Origin: Imbroritus primus
GTDB lineage: Bacteria > Pseudomonadota > Gammaproteobacteria > Burkholderiales > Burkholderiaceae
Reading direction: 5' to 3'
Length of the DNA stretch: 64,000 nt
Assembly (NCBI RefSeq): GCF_964332355.1
Contig: NZ_OZ201293.1
Location: forward strand, 1,426,001-1,490,000
The number at the start of each line of letters is the position of its first letter. Positions within the stretch are counted from its first letter, which is position 1. Under the pieces are notes generated by a model. The model saw nothing but the letters and a program-made list of their open reading frames with translations. It was not told where the DNA came from and searched no databases. The position numbers and the translations under genes are program-made. Shown piece after piece: positions 33,718 through 43,956 of the stretch.

Positions 33718-34563
33718 TCACTCTTCCTGCCATTCAAGCTGGTACGACGCACCGGCATCCTGCGCCAGTGCATCGCACAGCCACGGCATCACGGTCTCGA
33801 GCATGGGCCGCAGGGTCCACGGCGGATTGATGATGAACATGCCGCTACCGTGCAGGCCAAATCCATCTTCGCGCGGCGCTGCGACTGTCAGGGAGGCATG
33901 CAGCCACTGGCGCACACCGAGGGCTTTCAGTTGCTCCGGCAGGCGTTCCGAGGCGCGCCGCTGTACCTGCGGATACCACACGGCATAGGTGCCGGTGGCG
34001 AAACGCCGCAGGCCGTCACGCAGGGTGTCGAGCACGTGCGTGTAGTCTTCCTTGTCCTCGTATGAGGGATCGATCAGCACGATGGCGCGCCGGGGCGGGG
34101 GTGGCAGCAAGGCTTTCAATCCAGTGAAACCATCACCGGGATACACCATCACGCGCCGGCCCGCGCTACGGAAATTGTCGCGCAGGATCTCGATTTCGGT
34201 GGAGTGCATTTCGAACAGGCGCAGGCGGTCTGCGTCACGCAACAGCGAAAACGCCAGGTAGGGCGAGCCCGGGTAGATGCGCAACTGGCCGTCCGGATTC
34301 AGTGCGCGGATCTCGTCCAGGTAGGCCGTCATCGCCTCGGGCACATCGTTGCGCTGCCACAGGCGGCCGATGCCGGTGTTGTATTCCGCATTCTTGCTGG
34401 CGAACGCGTCGTCGAGCGCATAGACCCCGGCGCCGGCGTGCGTGTCGATATACCAGTACGGTTTGTCCTTGCGATTCAGGTACTGAAGCAGTTCCACGGT
34501 CAGGAAATGCTTGAGGACGTCGGCGTGATTGCCGGCGTGAAAGCCGTGGCGATAACTGAGCAT
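33718..34563 (-). CDS. rlmJ: 23S rRNA (adenine2030-N6)-methyltransferase RlmJ
   Basis: A 281-residue SAM-dependent N6-adenine methyltransferase that modifies A2030 of 23S rRNA. Diagnostic stretches are the start MLSYRHGFHAGNHADVLKH, the SAM loop YIDTHAGAGVY, and the catalytic LIDPSYEDKEDY (DPPY-type). The C-terminal GSGMFIINPPW is family typical. An open frame continues upstream, but the family start is at 34563. It is divergent from mnmC. Confidence 0.93.
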   Translation of the reverse strand: MLSYRHGFHAGNHADVLKHFLTVELLQYLNRKDKPYWYIDTHAGAGVYALDDAFASKNAEYNTGIGRLWQRNDVPEAMTAYLDEIRALNPDGQLRIYPGSPYLAFSLLRDADRLRLFEMHSTEIEILRDNFRSAGRRVMVYPGDGFTGLKALLPPPPRRAIVLIDPSYEDKEDYTHVLDTLRDGLRRFATGTYAVWYPQVQRRASERLPEQLKALGVRQWLHASLTVAAPREDGFGLHGSGMFIINPPWTLRPMLETVMPWLCDALAQDAGASYQLEWQEE

Positions 34564-34709
34564 GCAGAGCGGAACGAAATAAGCAGCGGGGAATGTGAAA
34601 TGCGCAACGGCATGTTTGGCACGCCATCGGGTATGAGTCGGGCGAGCACTGGTATCCGTCGATGTGCGCGGATAGCGTATCCTACCACTCCGTTGCGCGG
34701 CGGACGGCC

Positions 34710-36593
34710 ATGCCGCATGTTCTCCCCATCCAGCCCACCAGTTTGATGTCCGACGGATCTTCCCGTTTTGCCCCGTTCCTGCGCACGCTTGCATGCGCAT
34801 GGCGGACGCATGCGCATGCCGCTGCCCTGTATGTTGGCCAGGCAGCGCTCCCGGCACTTCTGGCGGCGTGGCAGGCGTGGCGCGACAGCCCCGCACCGCG
34901 CGGCCGTCTCCATCTGGTGTGGGTGGCGCGGCCCGATGAGCAGCGTACTGCGCTGGCGGCATGCGCGCATCCGCTGGCGACGCAGTTGCATCTTCCAGAG
35001 GCTGCAAATGTGCCCGGGCTGCTGCGCTTCGAGACCGAAAAAGAAGTCGTGAGCACACTGGCAGTGGGTGAGCCGCAGTCCGTGGTCGGGCGACTCGGGG
35101 GCGGATTCGACGGTCTGTGGGTGGCGCCACAGCATTCCGGTATCGAACTGATACGCGCGGCAGGCCGTCTGATGCGCGAGGGTGGATCTCTCGTGGCAAC
35201 GTTGACCGATCAGGCCATGCTGCAAGGGCTGCGGCGTGCGGGGTTTACCGTTGCCGCGCCAGAACAGGCGAGCGTGGGGCAAGCGATCGAGGCAACCTTC
35301 CTGCCACGCTGGCGGGAGCGCCGTCAGCCGCCGCCGGTGGCCGCCCAGTGGGCACGCAGGCAGGCCGTGGTCATCGGCGCCGGATTGGCCGGATGTGCCG
35401 TCGCCCACCGGCTGGCAGCCCGCGGCTGGCAGGTAACGGTGCTCGAACGCGAGGGCGGCCCGGCCCGGCTGACTTCGGCACACCATGCTGCGGCGTTGCA
35501 CCCCCATGTCTCGCCGGATGACAGCCATCTGTCGCGCCTGACGCGTGCTGGGCATCACTATGCACTGGCGCACTGGGCTGCGTTGTCGGCGGCCGGGCAT
35601 GCTGTCGGCTGGCACGCGAGCGGCCTCCTGCAGGCGGCCATGTCGGAAGAAGAGGCTGCCTTGCAGCGACGCACCGTGGAGCAGCTCGGCTTTCCCCCGG
35701 AAATCGTACGCTGGGTCACACCGCACGAGGCGCAGGATGCCTGCGGCGCCGAGGTTACCTACGGCGGGTGGTGGTTTGGCCTGGGCGGCTGGGTAGCGCC
35801 GCCGGCGGTGTGTGTTTCGCAATTGGCCGATGCCGCTCCGAATGTGACCACACGGTGGAATTGCCATGTCGCCAGCCTTCGGCGCGTCGAGGATGCCTGG
35901 CAGTTGCATGGGCCGGCGGGGGAACTGCTGGCCAGCGTACCCGTGGTGATTCTGGCAAACGGCGGAGCCGCGCTGGAGCTGCTCCCGCGCGTAGCCATGA
36001 CACTATCACCGATGGCCGGCCGCCTCACAGATATCCCTGCCGCACTCATCGGCGGCAATCCCGCATCCGCCGGTTGGCCGAGGGCCGTCGTGTCTGGCAA
36101 CGGCTATGTATTGCCGGCCGATGCCCGGGGCGTCCGCATCGGCTCGACTTATGAAACGCCTCCACAAGTGCTCTCGCCGGCGGAGGCGCATGCGGAGAAC
36201 CTGACACGTATTGCAGCGCTGTTGCCGGCATGGCGCGCGCGGCTGGCGGCGCTGGATCCCGCAGCCCTGGAGGGCTATCGCGGGGTGCGGTGGGTGACAC
36301 ATAACCGGCTGCCACACATCGGTTCTCTCGCCGACGAAGCGGTGGCGCTGGCGCAAGCCGAGCGCCTGCGCGGCGCGCATCTGGCCGACCTGCCGCGCCT
36401 GCCCGGGCTGTACGGCCTGTTGGGTCTGGCCTCGCGCGGTCTGACATGGGCAGCACTGGGCGGCGAACTCCTGGCCAGCCAGATCGAAGGCGAGCCGTGG
36501 CCAATCGAACGTGATCTGGCCGGGGCTGTCGACCCCGCGCGCGAGTTGTTGCATCGCCTGCGCCACGGGTTGCCGCAAGGGTTGTCGCATTGA
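34710..36593 (+). CDS. mnmC: MnmC-like protein: intact FAD oxidoreductase half, degenerate methyltransferase half
   Basis: MnmC carries out the last two steps of mnm5U formation at wobble position 34 of tRNAs. The C-terminal half (from about residue 215) is a complete FAD-dependent oxidoreductase with VVIGAGLAGCAVAHRLA, a DAAO-like fold and late RGVRWVTHNRLPHIG. The N-terminal half keeps only a faint outline of the MnmC methyltransferase. Where the family has GFGxGLNFL there is YVGQAALPALLAAW, and DGFxPxxNPxxW is replaced by DGLWVAPQHSG. The SAM site therefore seems lost. The start is uncertain: ATG at 34710, with alternatives at 34662 and 34746. Confidence 0.82.
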   Translation: MPHVLPIQPTSLMSDGSSRFAPFLRTLACAWRTHAHAAALYVGQAALPALLAAWQAWRDSPAPRGRLHLVWVARPDEQRTALAACAHPLATQLHLPEAANVPGLLRFETEKEVVSTLAVGEPQSVVGRLGGGFDGLWVAPQHSGIELIRAAGRLMREGGSLVATLTDQAMLQGLRRAGFTVAAPEQASVGQAIEATFLPRWRERRQPPPVAAQWARRQAVVIGAGLAGCAVAHRLAARGWQVTVLEREGGPARLTSAHHAAALHPHVSPDDSHLSRLTRAGHHYALAHWAALSAAGHAVGWHASGLLQAAMSEEEAALQRRTVEQLGFPPEIVRWVTPHEAQDACGAEVTYGGWWFGLGGWVAPPAVCVSQLADAAPNVTTRWNCHVASLRRVEDAWQLHGPAGELLASVPVVILANGGAALELLPRVAMTLSPMAGRLTDIPAALIGGNPASAGWPRAVVSGNGYVLPADARGVRIGSTYETPPQVLSPAEAHAENLTRIAALLPAWRARLAALDPAALEGYRGVRWVTHNRLPHIGSLADEAVALAQAERLRGAHLADLPRLPGLYGLLGLASRGLTWAALGGELLASQIEGEPWPIERDLAGAVDPARELLHRLRHGLPQGLSH

Positions 36594-36836
36594 CGGCTCG
36601 CGCCGCAGGCGCGCGCATCCGTACGATGCAGTACGTTGCTGCCGGCTGGTGTGCCAATACCGTTCCAGGTGTCGCAAAACGATGCGCAAAACGCCGAAAG
36701 CGAAACTTTCCGTGCGATAATGCGCGTTTTCCGTCCGCTGGGCCCAAGGCTCCGGGCATGGCGCGCAGTCCGGTGCAATCTGGCGCAATCCGGTCGCCTA
36801 CCGAATACAAATCATTGAGTGAATTGGAAAACCACC

Positions 36837-38198
36837 ATGGCAACTGTCATTGAAAATCTGGGCAAACTCGAACGCAAGGTCACGCTGGCTGTGCCGCAGG
36901 CCGAAGTCGAGCAGGAAAAGCAGCAGCGTCTCGTCAAGTTGTCGAAGACCGTGAAGATGTCGGGCTTCCGCCCGGGCAAGGTGCCCATGAAAATGGTCGA
37001 GAAGCAGTACGGCCAGCAAGTCGAGATGGAAGTCCGTTTCGACAAGGCTGCCCGTCTGTTCTTCGACATCACCAAGGAACAGGATGTGAAGGTGGCTGGC
37101 CAGCCGCGCTTCGAAGTCAAGACTGAAGGTGTGGCCGACGGCGAGGTCGCGTTCGATGCCACCTTCGAGGTGTATCCGGAAGTGAAGATCGGCGATCTGT
37201 CGGGCGCTGAGCTGGTGCGCACCAAGACGGAGATCACCGATGCAGAAGTCGAGAAGACCGTCGACATCCTGCGCAAGCAGCGCGTGCACTACCATCCGCG
37301 CGGTGAAAAGGGCGAGCACGGCGACGGTGACGGCGACGTGGTGGCCAAGAACGGCGACCGTATCACTGCCGATTTCGTCGGCACCATCGACGGCGTGGAA
37401 TTCGCCGGCGGCAAGGCGGAGGATTTTGCTTTCGTGCTCGGCGAAGGCCGCATGCTGTCGGAATTCGAAGCCGCTGCCGTTGGACTGAAGGTGGGCGAGA
37501 GCAAGACGTTCCCGCTGACCTTCCCCGAGGATTACCACGGCAAGGAAGTGGCCGGCAAGACCGCCGAATTCAAGATCACCGTGAAGCAGATCGAGTGGCC
37601 GCACCTGCCGGAAGTGAACGAGGTATTTGCTACGTCGCTGGGCATTCCTGGCGGCAGCCTGGAGAAAATGCGTTCCGACATTCGCGACAACCTCGAGCGC
37701 GAAGTCAAGCGTCGCACGCACGCCATGCTGAAGGACCAGGTGATGGAAGCGCTGCTGAAGGCCAGCGAGCTGGATGTGCCCAAGGCACTGGTCGAGCAGG
37801 ACCAGGAGCGCCTGGTGGAAATGGCCCGCCGGGACCTCGAGCAGCGCGGCATGCCGAACGCTAAGGATATGCCTATCCCGGCCGAGATGTTCGCTCAGCA
37901 AGCCGAGCGCCGCGTCAAGCTCGGCCTGATTCTGGCCGAGATCGTCAAGGCCAACGGCCTGGAAGCGAAGCCGGAGCAGATCAAGGCAGAGATCGAAGAT
38001 TTTGCGAAGAGCTACGAAGATCCCAAGGAAGTGATGCGCTGGTACTACGGCGACCAGCAGCGCCTGGCGGAAATGGAAGCCTACGTGCTCGAAAACAACG
38101 TGGTAAATTTCGTATGCGGGAAAGCCAAGGTGACCGAGAAGGCCGTGTCCTTCGAGGAACTGACCGCTGCCAATGAAGGCAACGGCCAGGCAGCCTAA
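36837..38198 (+). CDS. tig: Trigger factor
   Basis: A 453-residue ribosome-associated folding chaperone. The N-terminal ribosome-binding domain carries GFRPGKVPMKM (the signature loop at about residues 43-53). A FKBP-like prolyl isomerase domain (about 160-245) contains NGDRITADFVGTIDGVEFAGGKAED, and a helical C-domain closes the protein. A short Gly/Asp-rich insert (EHGDGDGD, about 160) sits at the domain join. The start at 36837 gives the usual MATVIENLG opening; the 18-base longer frame is not needed. First gene of the tig-clpP-clpX-lon block. Confidence 0.95.
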   Translation: MATVIENLGKLERKVTLAVPQAEVEQEKQQRLVKLSKTVKMSGFRPGKVPMKMVEKQYGQQVEMEVRFDKAARLFFDITKEQDVKVAGQPRFEVKTEGVADGEVAFDATFEVYPEVKIGDLSGAELVRTKTEITDAEVEKTVDILRKQRVHYHPRGEKGEHGDGDGDVVAKNGDRITADFVGTIDGVEFAGGKAEDFAFVLGEGRMLSEFEAAAVGLKVGESKTFPLTFPEDYHGKEVAGKTAEFKITVKQIEWPHLPEVNEVFATSLGIPGGSLEKMRSDIRDNLEREVKRRTHAMLKDQVMEALLKASELDVPKALVEQDQERLVEMARRDLEQRGMPNAKDMPIPAEMFAQQAERRVKLGLILAEIVKANGLEAKPEQIKAEIEDFAKSYEDPKEVMRWYYGDQQRLAEMEAYVLENNVVNFVCGKAKVTEKAVSFEELTAANEGNGQAA

Positions 38199-38246
38199 GT
38201 TGGCAACCCAGCCGGCTTTTTGCGCACGATACTCAGGAGAGTTTGC

Positions 38247-38900
38247 ATGACCCGTAACGATCTGCTGGACCGTATGGTCACGACCCAGGCTTCCGCGCTC
38301 GATACGCAGGGACTTGGACTGGTGCCGATGGTCGTGGAGCAGTCCGGCCGTGGGGAGCGTGCATTCGACATCTACTCGCGCCTTTTGAAGGAGCGAGTGG
38401 TGTTTCTGGTTGGCGAAGTGAACGACCAGACCGCCAACCTCGTGGTTGCCCAGCTGCTGTTCCTGGAAAGCGAGAATCCGGACAAGGACATCTCGCTGTA
38501 CATCAATTCTCCGGGTGGCTCCGTGTCCGCCGGCCTGGCGATCTATGACACGATGCAGTTCATCAAGCCCGACGTGTCCACGCTGTGCATGGGCATGGCC
38601 GCCAGCATGGGTGCGTTCCTGCTGGCCGCGGGTGCGAAGGGCAAGCGCTTTGCGCTGCCGAACTCGCGCATCATGATCCACCAGCCGCTCGGTGGCGCGC
38701 GCGGCCAGGCTTCCGATATCGAAATCCAGGCGCGCGAGATCCTCTACCTGCGCGAACGCCTGAACCAGATCCTGTCGGACGTGACCGGCCAACCAGTCGA
38801 GAAGATCGCCCGCGACACCGATCGGGACAATTTCATGAGCGCCGACCAGGCCGTGGAGTATGGTCTGATCGACAAGGCCATCGGCAAGCGCGCCAACTGA
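38247..38900 (+). CDS. clpP: ATP-dependent Clp protease proteolytic subunit
   Basis: A 217-residue serine peptidase of the ClpP tetradecamer. Catalytic Ser is in GMAASMGAFLL, His in MIHQPLGG, and the third residue Asp is in the RDTDRDNF region. The propeptide-like N-terminus (MTRNDLLDRMVTTQASALDTQ) fits. The start at 38247 follows caggagag; a longer frame begins at 38220. It is 48 bases after tig and followed by a terminator-like hairpin before clpX. Confidence 0.95.
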   Translation: MTRNDLLDRMVTTQASALDTQGLGLVPMVVEQSGRGERAFDIYSRLLKERVVFLVGEVNDQTANLVVAQLLFLESENPDKDISLYINSPGGSVSAGLAIYDTMQFIKPDVSTLCMGMAASMGAFLLAAGAKGKRFALPNSRIMIHQPLGGARGQASDIEIQAREILYLRERLNQILSDVTGQPVEKIARDTDRDNFMSADQAVEYGLIDKAIGKRAN

Positions 38901-38946
38901 CGCATCATCCGGATGCCGCGCTGGCGACGGCGTGGCATCCGGGCGG

Positions 38947-38989
38947 AACCGGGCGCGGAAACCGATTTCCGGTGCCGCGCCCGGTTTTT
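38947..38989 (+). terminator. Terminator between clpP and clpX
   Basis: AACCGGGCGCGG (38947-38958) pairs with CCGCGCCCGGTT (38975-38986) around a 16-base loop, followed by TTTTT. It suggests that clpX can be transcribed separately. Confidence 0.75.
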
Positions 38990-39043
38990 CGCCCGGGTTA
39001 CCAAATTGGCGTATGATGCAATTACAACTTCTGAATCACTCCT

Positions 39044-40318
39044 ATGGCGGATAAAAAAGGCTCCAATAGCGAAAAGCTGCTGTATTGCTCCTTTTGCGGC
39101 AAGAGCCAGCACGAGGTCAAGAAGCTGATCGCCGGCCCGTCGGTCTTTATTTGCGACGAGTGCATCGACCTGTGCAACGAGATCATCCGCGACGAAGCGG
39201 CGCTGTCCGACAAGGATGCGTCCGGCGCGGCCAAATCCGACCTGCCCACGCCGCATGAAATCCGGCAGAGCCTCGACCAGTATGTGATCGGCCAGGATGC
39301 TGCCAAGAAGATTCTGGCCGTGGCGGTGTACAACCACTACAAGCGTCTGAAGCACCTGGGCCGCAAGGACGACGTCGAGCTTTCCAAGAGCAACATCCTG
39401 CTGATCGGCCCGACCGGTTCCGGCAAGACGCTGCTCGCCCAGACACTCGCACGTTTGCTCAACGTCCCGTTCGTGATCGCCGATGCGACCACCCTGACCG
39501 AAGCCGGCTATGTCGGCGAGGACGTCGAGAACATCATCCAGAAGCTGCTGCAGAACTGCAACTACGAAGTCGAGAAGGCGCAGCGCGGCATCGTCTATAT
39601 CGACGAGATCGACAAGATCTCGCGCAAGTCCGACAACCCGTCCATCACTCGCGACGTGTCGGGCGAGGGCGTGCAGCAGGCACTGCTGAAGCTGGTCGAG
39701 GGCACCATGGCCTCGGTACCGCCGCAAGGCGGCCGCAAGCATCCGAACCAGGATTTCCTGCAGGTCGATACGACCAATATCCTCTTCATCTGCGGCGGTG
39801 CGTTCGACGGCCTGGAAAAGGTCATCATGCAGCGTTCGGACAAGACTGGTATCGGTTTTGGCGCGGAAGTGCAGAGCAAGGAAGAGCGCGAGGCCAGCGA
39901 GGTATTACCGCAGGTCGAGCCCGAAGACCTGATCAAGTTCGGCCTGATTCCCGAGCTGATCGGCCGCCTGCCGGTGGTCGCCACGCTCGCCAAGCTGGAT
40001 GAGGCCGCTCTGGTGCAGATCCTGGTCGAGCCGAAGAATGCCCTGATCAAGCAGTACCAGAAACTGCTGGCGATGGAAAATGTCGAACTGGAAATCCGTC
40101 CCGCGGCGCTCTCGGCGATTGCCCGCAAGGCCATCAAGCGCAAGACCGGCGCGCGAGGACTGCGTTCGATCATCGAACAGGCGTTGATGGATGTGATGTA
40201 TGACTTGCCCAGCTACAAGGGTGTGAAGAAGGTTGTCATCGAGGAAACGACGATCAGCGGGGATGGAAAGCCGTTGCTCGTCTACGAGGAGCAGCCGAAG
40301 GTGGCCGGTTCCAACTGA
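39044..40318 (+). CDS. clpX: ATP-dependent Clp protease ATP-binding subunit ClpX
   Basis: A 424-residue AAA+ unfoldase that feeds ClpP. The N-terminal zinc-binding domain has CSFCGKSQHEV and CDECIDLC. Walker A is GPTGSGKTLLAQT, Walker B IVYIDEIDKI, and the ClpP-docking IGF loop appears as GIGFGAEV. The length is normal. A sigma-70-like region precedes it, and a terminator follows. Confidence 0.96.
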   Translation: MADKKGSNSEKLLYCSFCGKSQHEVKKLIAGPSVFICDECIDLCNEIIRDEAALSDKDASGAAKSDLPTPHEIRQSLDQYVIGQDAAKKILAVAVYNHYKRLKHLGRKDDVELSKSNILLIGPTGSGKTLLAQTLARLLNVPFVIADATTLTEAGYVGEDVENIIQKLLQNCNYEVEKAQRGIVYIDEIDKISRKSDNPSITRDVSGEGVQQALLKLVEGTMASVPPQGGRKHPNQDFLQVDTTNILFICGGAFDGLEKVIMQRSDKTGIGFGAEVQSKEEREASEVLPQVEPEDLIKFGLIPELIGRLPVVATLAKLDEAALVQILVEPKNALIKQYQKLLAMENVELEIRPAALSAIARKAIKRKTGARGLRSIIEQALMDVMYDLPSYKGVKKVVIEETTISGDGKPLLVYEEQPKVAGSN

Positions 40319-40340
40319 CACGTGACGGAAAATGTTGTTC

Positions 40341-40377
40341 AAAAAGCCGTTCGTGTCGCTGCGAGCGGCTTTTTTTC
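40341..40377 (+). terminator. Terminator after clpX
   Basis: AAAAAGCCG-t-TCG pairs with CGA-g-CGGCTTTTTT, with a run of seven T. Confidence 0.85.
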
Positions 40378-40428
40378 TTGAAAATCAGTTTTTTTGTGGT
40401 GGTGTCGGGTACGTGTTCTGCGTGGGCT

Positions 40429-40456
40429 CTTGCAAAAGGCCGCCGCAGCCCAATTT
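40429..40456 (+). promoter_or_regulatory. Sigma-32-type heat-shock promoter of lon
   Basis: CTTGCAA, 13 bases, CCCAATTT agrees with the sigma-32 consensus CTTGAAA-(11-16)-CCCCATnT at 6/7 and 7/8 positions. It lies 28 bases before the lon start codon. Confidence 0.75.
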
Positions 40457-40483
40457 AGCCTGTAATTGACTGACTGGGGATAA

Positions 40484-42910
<2,427 letters not shown>

Positions 42911-42928
42911 GGTATCGCTGAACCAATC

Positions 42929-42959
42929 GCCCCGGTCATCCGACCGGGGCTTTTTTTTT
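42929..42959 (+). terminator. Terminator after lon
   Basis: GCCCCGGT (42929-42936) pairs with ACCGGGGC (42943-42950) around a 6-base loop, followed by nine T. Confidence 0.92.
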
Positions 42960-43166
42960 GCTATACCAAATTGCTCCTGCGGGAGAGCCGGATCTGCCGG
43001 ATGCGGGCGCAATGTAGGTGCTGCTGGTGCGGTAGAGGTGCCGTCCAGGCGTGCCAGTGGTGCGATGGGCGTGCATTCGCGATGCGTTTTCCGTAGTTGC
43101 CGGAGGTAGGGTCGTGGCAAGCCGCATGAATCCTCACGAAATTTTGTATTTCGCCCGGAAAACCGC

Positions 43167-43195
43167 TTGACATAAGGCTTTGCCAAATGTTTAAT
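43167..43195 (+). promoter_or_regulatory. Sigma-70 promoter of hupB
   Basis: A perfect -35 TTGACA (43167-43172), a 17-base spacer and a -10 TTTAAT (43190-43195). The leader to the start codon would be about 105 bases. Confidence 0.78.
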
Positions 43196-43308
43196 GACTT
43201 CGCCCGGCATCGTGCCGGCAAACAATCGGCAGGACGGGAAGAGCCAGCAACGCGCCTGTTTTTCTGCCGCACACCATCTGCCATCTATCTCATTCCGAGG
43301 GGGCTTAC

Positions 43309-43581
43309 GTGAACAAGACTGAACTGATCGACCATATCGCCAAGCAGGCGGAAATTTCGAAAGCAGCAGCAGGTCGCGCGCTCGACGCAGTCGTCGGCGC
43401 GGTCAAGACGACGTTGAAGAAAGGCGGTACCGTGACGCTGGTCGGTTTTGGCACGTTTGCTGTCGGCAAGCGCGCTGCCCGTACTGGCCGCAACCCGCGC
43501 ACCGGCACGGCGATCAAGATCAAGGCAGCCAAGGTACCGAAATTCCGCCCTGGCAAAGCACTGAAAGATGCAGTAAACTGA
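43309..43581 (+). CDS. hupB: DNA-binding protein HU
   Basis: A 90-residue histone-like nucleoid protein. The dimer core MNKTELIDHIAKQAEISKAA is followed by the DNA-arm region RNPRTGTAIKIKAAKVPKFRPGKALKDAV. The start codon is GTG with ccgaggggg upstream. Conserved position after lon. Confidence 0.96.
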   Translation: MNKTELIDHIAKQAEISKAAAGRALDAVVGAVKTTLKKGGTVTLVGFGTFAVGKRAARTGRNPRTGTAIKIKAAKVPKFRPGKALKDAVN

Positions 43582-43637
43582 TGCGCTTTCGGAAATCGAC
43601 AACCAAGCGTTGGCCGGTTTCCGTCGTTGCGATGAGC

Positions 43638-43713
43638 GGGTGCTTAGCTCAGCTGGTAGAGCGGCGCCCTTACAAGGCGTAGGTCGGGGGTTCGATCCCC
43701 TCAGCACCCACCA
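43638..43713 (+). tRNA. tRNA-Val (anticodon UAC)
   Basis: A 76-base cloverleaf starting GGGTGCTTAGCTCAGCTGG. Anticodon loop CTTACAA, T-arm GGGGGTTCGATCCCC, acceptor pairing GGGTGCT/AGCACCC, encoded CCA. It lies 56 bases after hupB. Confidence 0.97.
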
Positions 43714-43734
43714 GTTCATCGGTCAACGCAATCT

Positions 43735-43811
43735 GGAGTGGTAGTTCAGTCGGTTAGAATACCGGCCTGTCACGCCGGGGGTCGCGGGTTCGAGTCCCGT
43801 CCACTCCGCCA
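43735..43811 (+). tRNA. tRNA-Asp (anticodon GUC)
   Basis: A 77-base cloverleaf starting GGAGTGGTAGTTCAGTCGG. Anticodon loop CTGTCAC, T-arm GCGGGTTCGAGTCCCGT, acceptor pairing GGAGTGG/CCACTCC, encoded CCA. 21 bases after tRNA-Val, likely the same transcript. Confidence 0.97.
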
Positions 43812-43819
43812 GCATCATC

Positions 43820-43851
43820 AAAAAAAGGCGAACATCAGTTCGCCTTTTTTT
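43820..43851. terminator. Terminator after the tRNA pair
   Basis: GGCGAAC/GTTCGCC hairpin with a 4-base loop, preceded by an A-run and followed by seven T. Confidence 0.93.
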
Positions 43852-43956
43852 CTGTGACGTTCGCTATTGTCTCTTGGTGGCGATCATGGAAGTGACCATG
43901 GCCGTGCTGATAGAATCCCATTCTCCCGCTCGCTGAGCGTTACGTGAAGAAACCGC

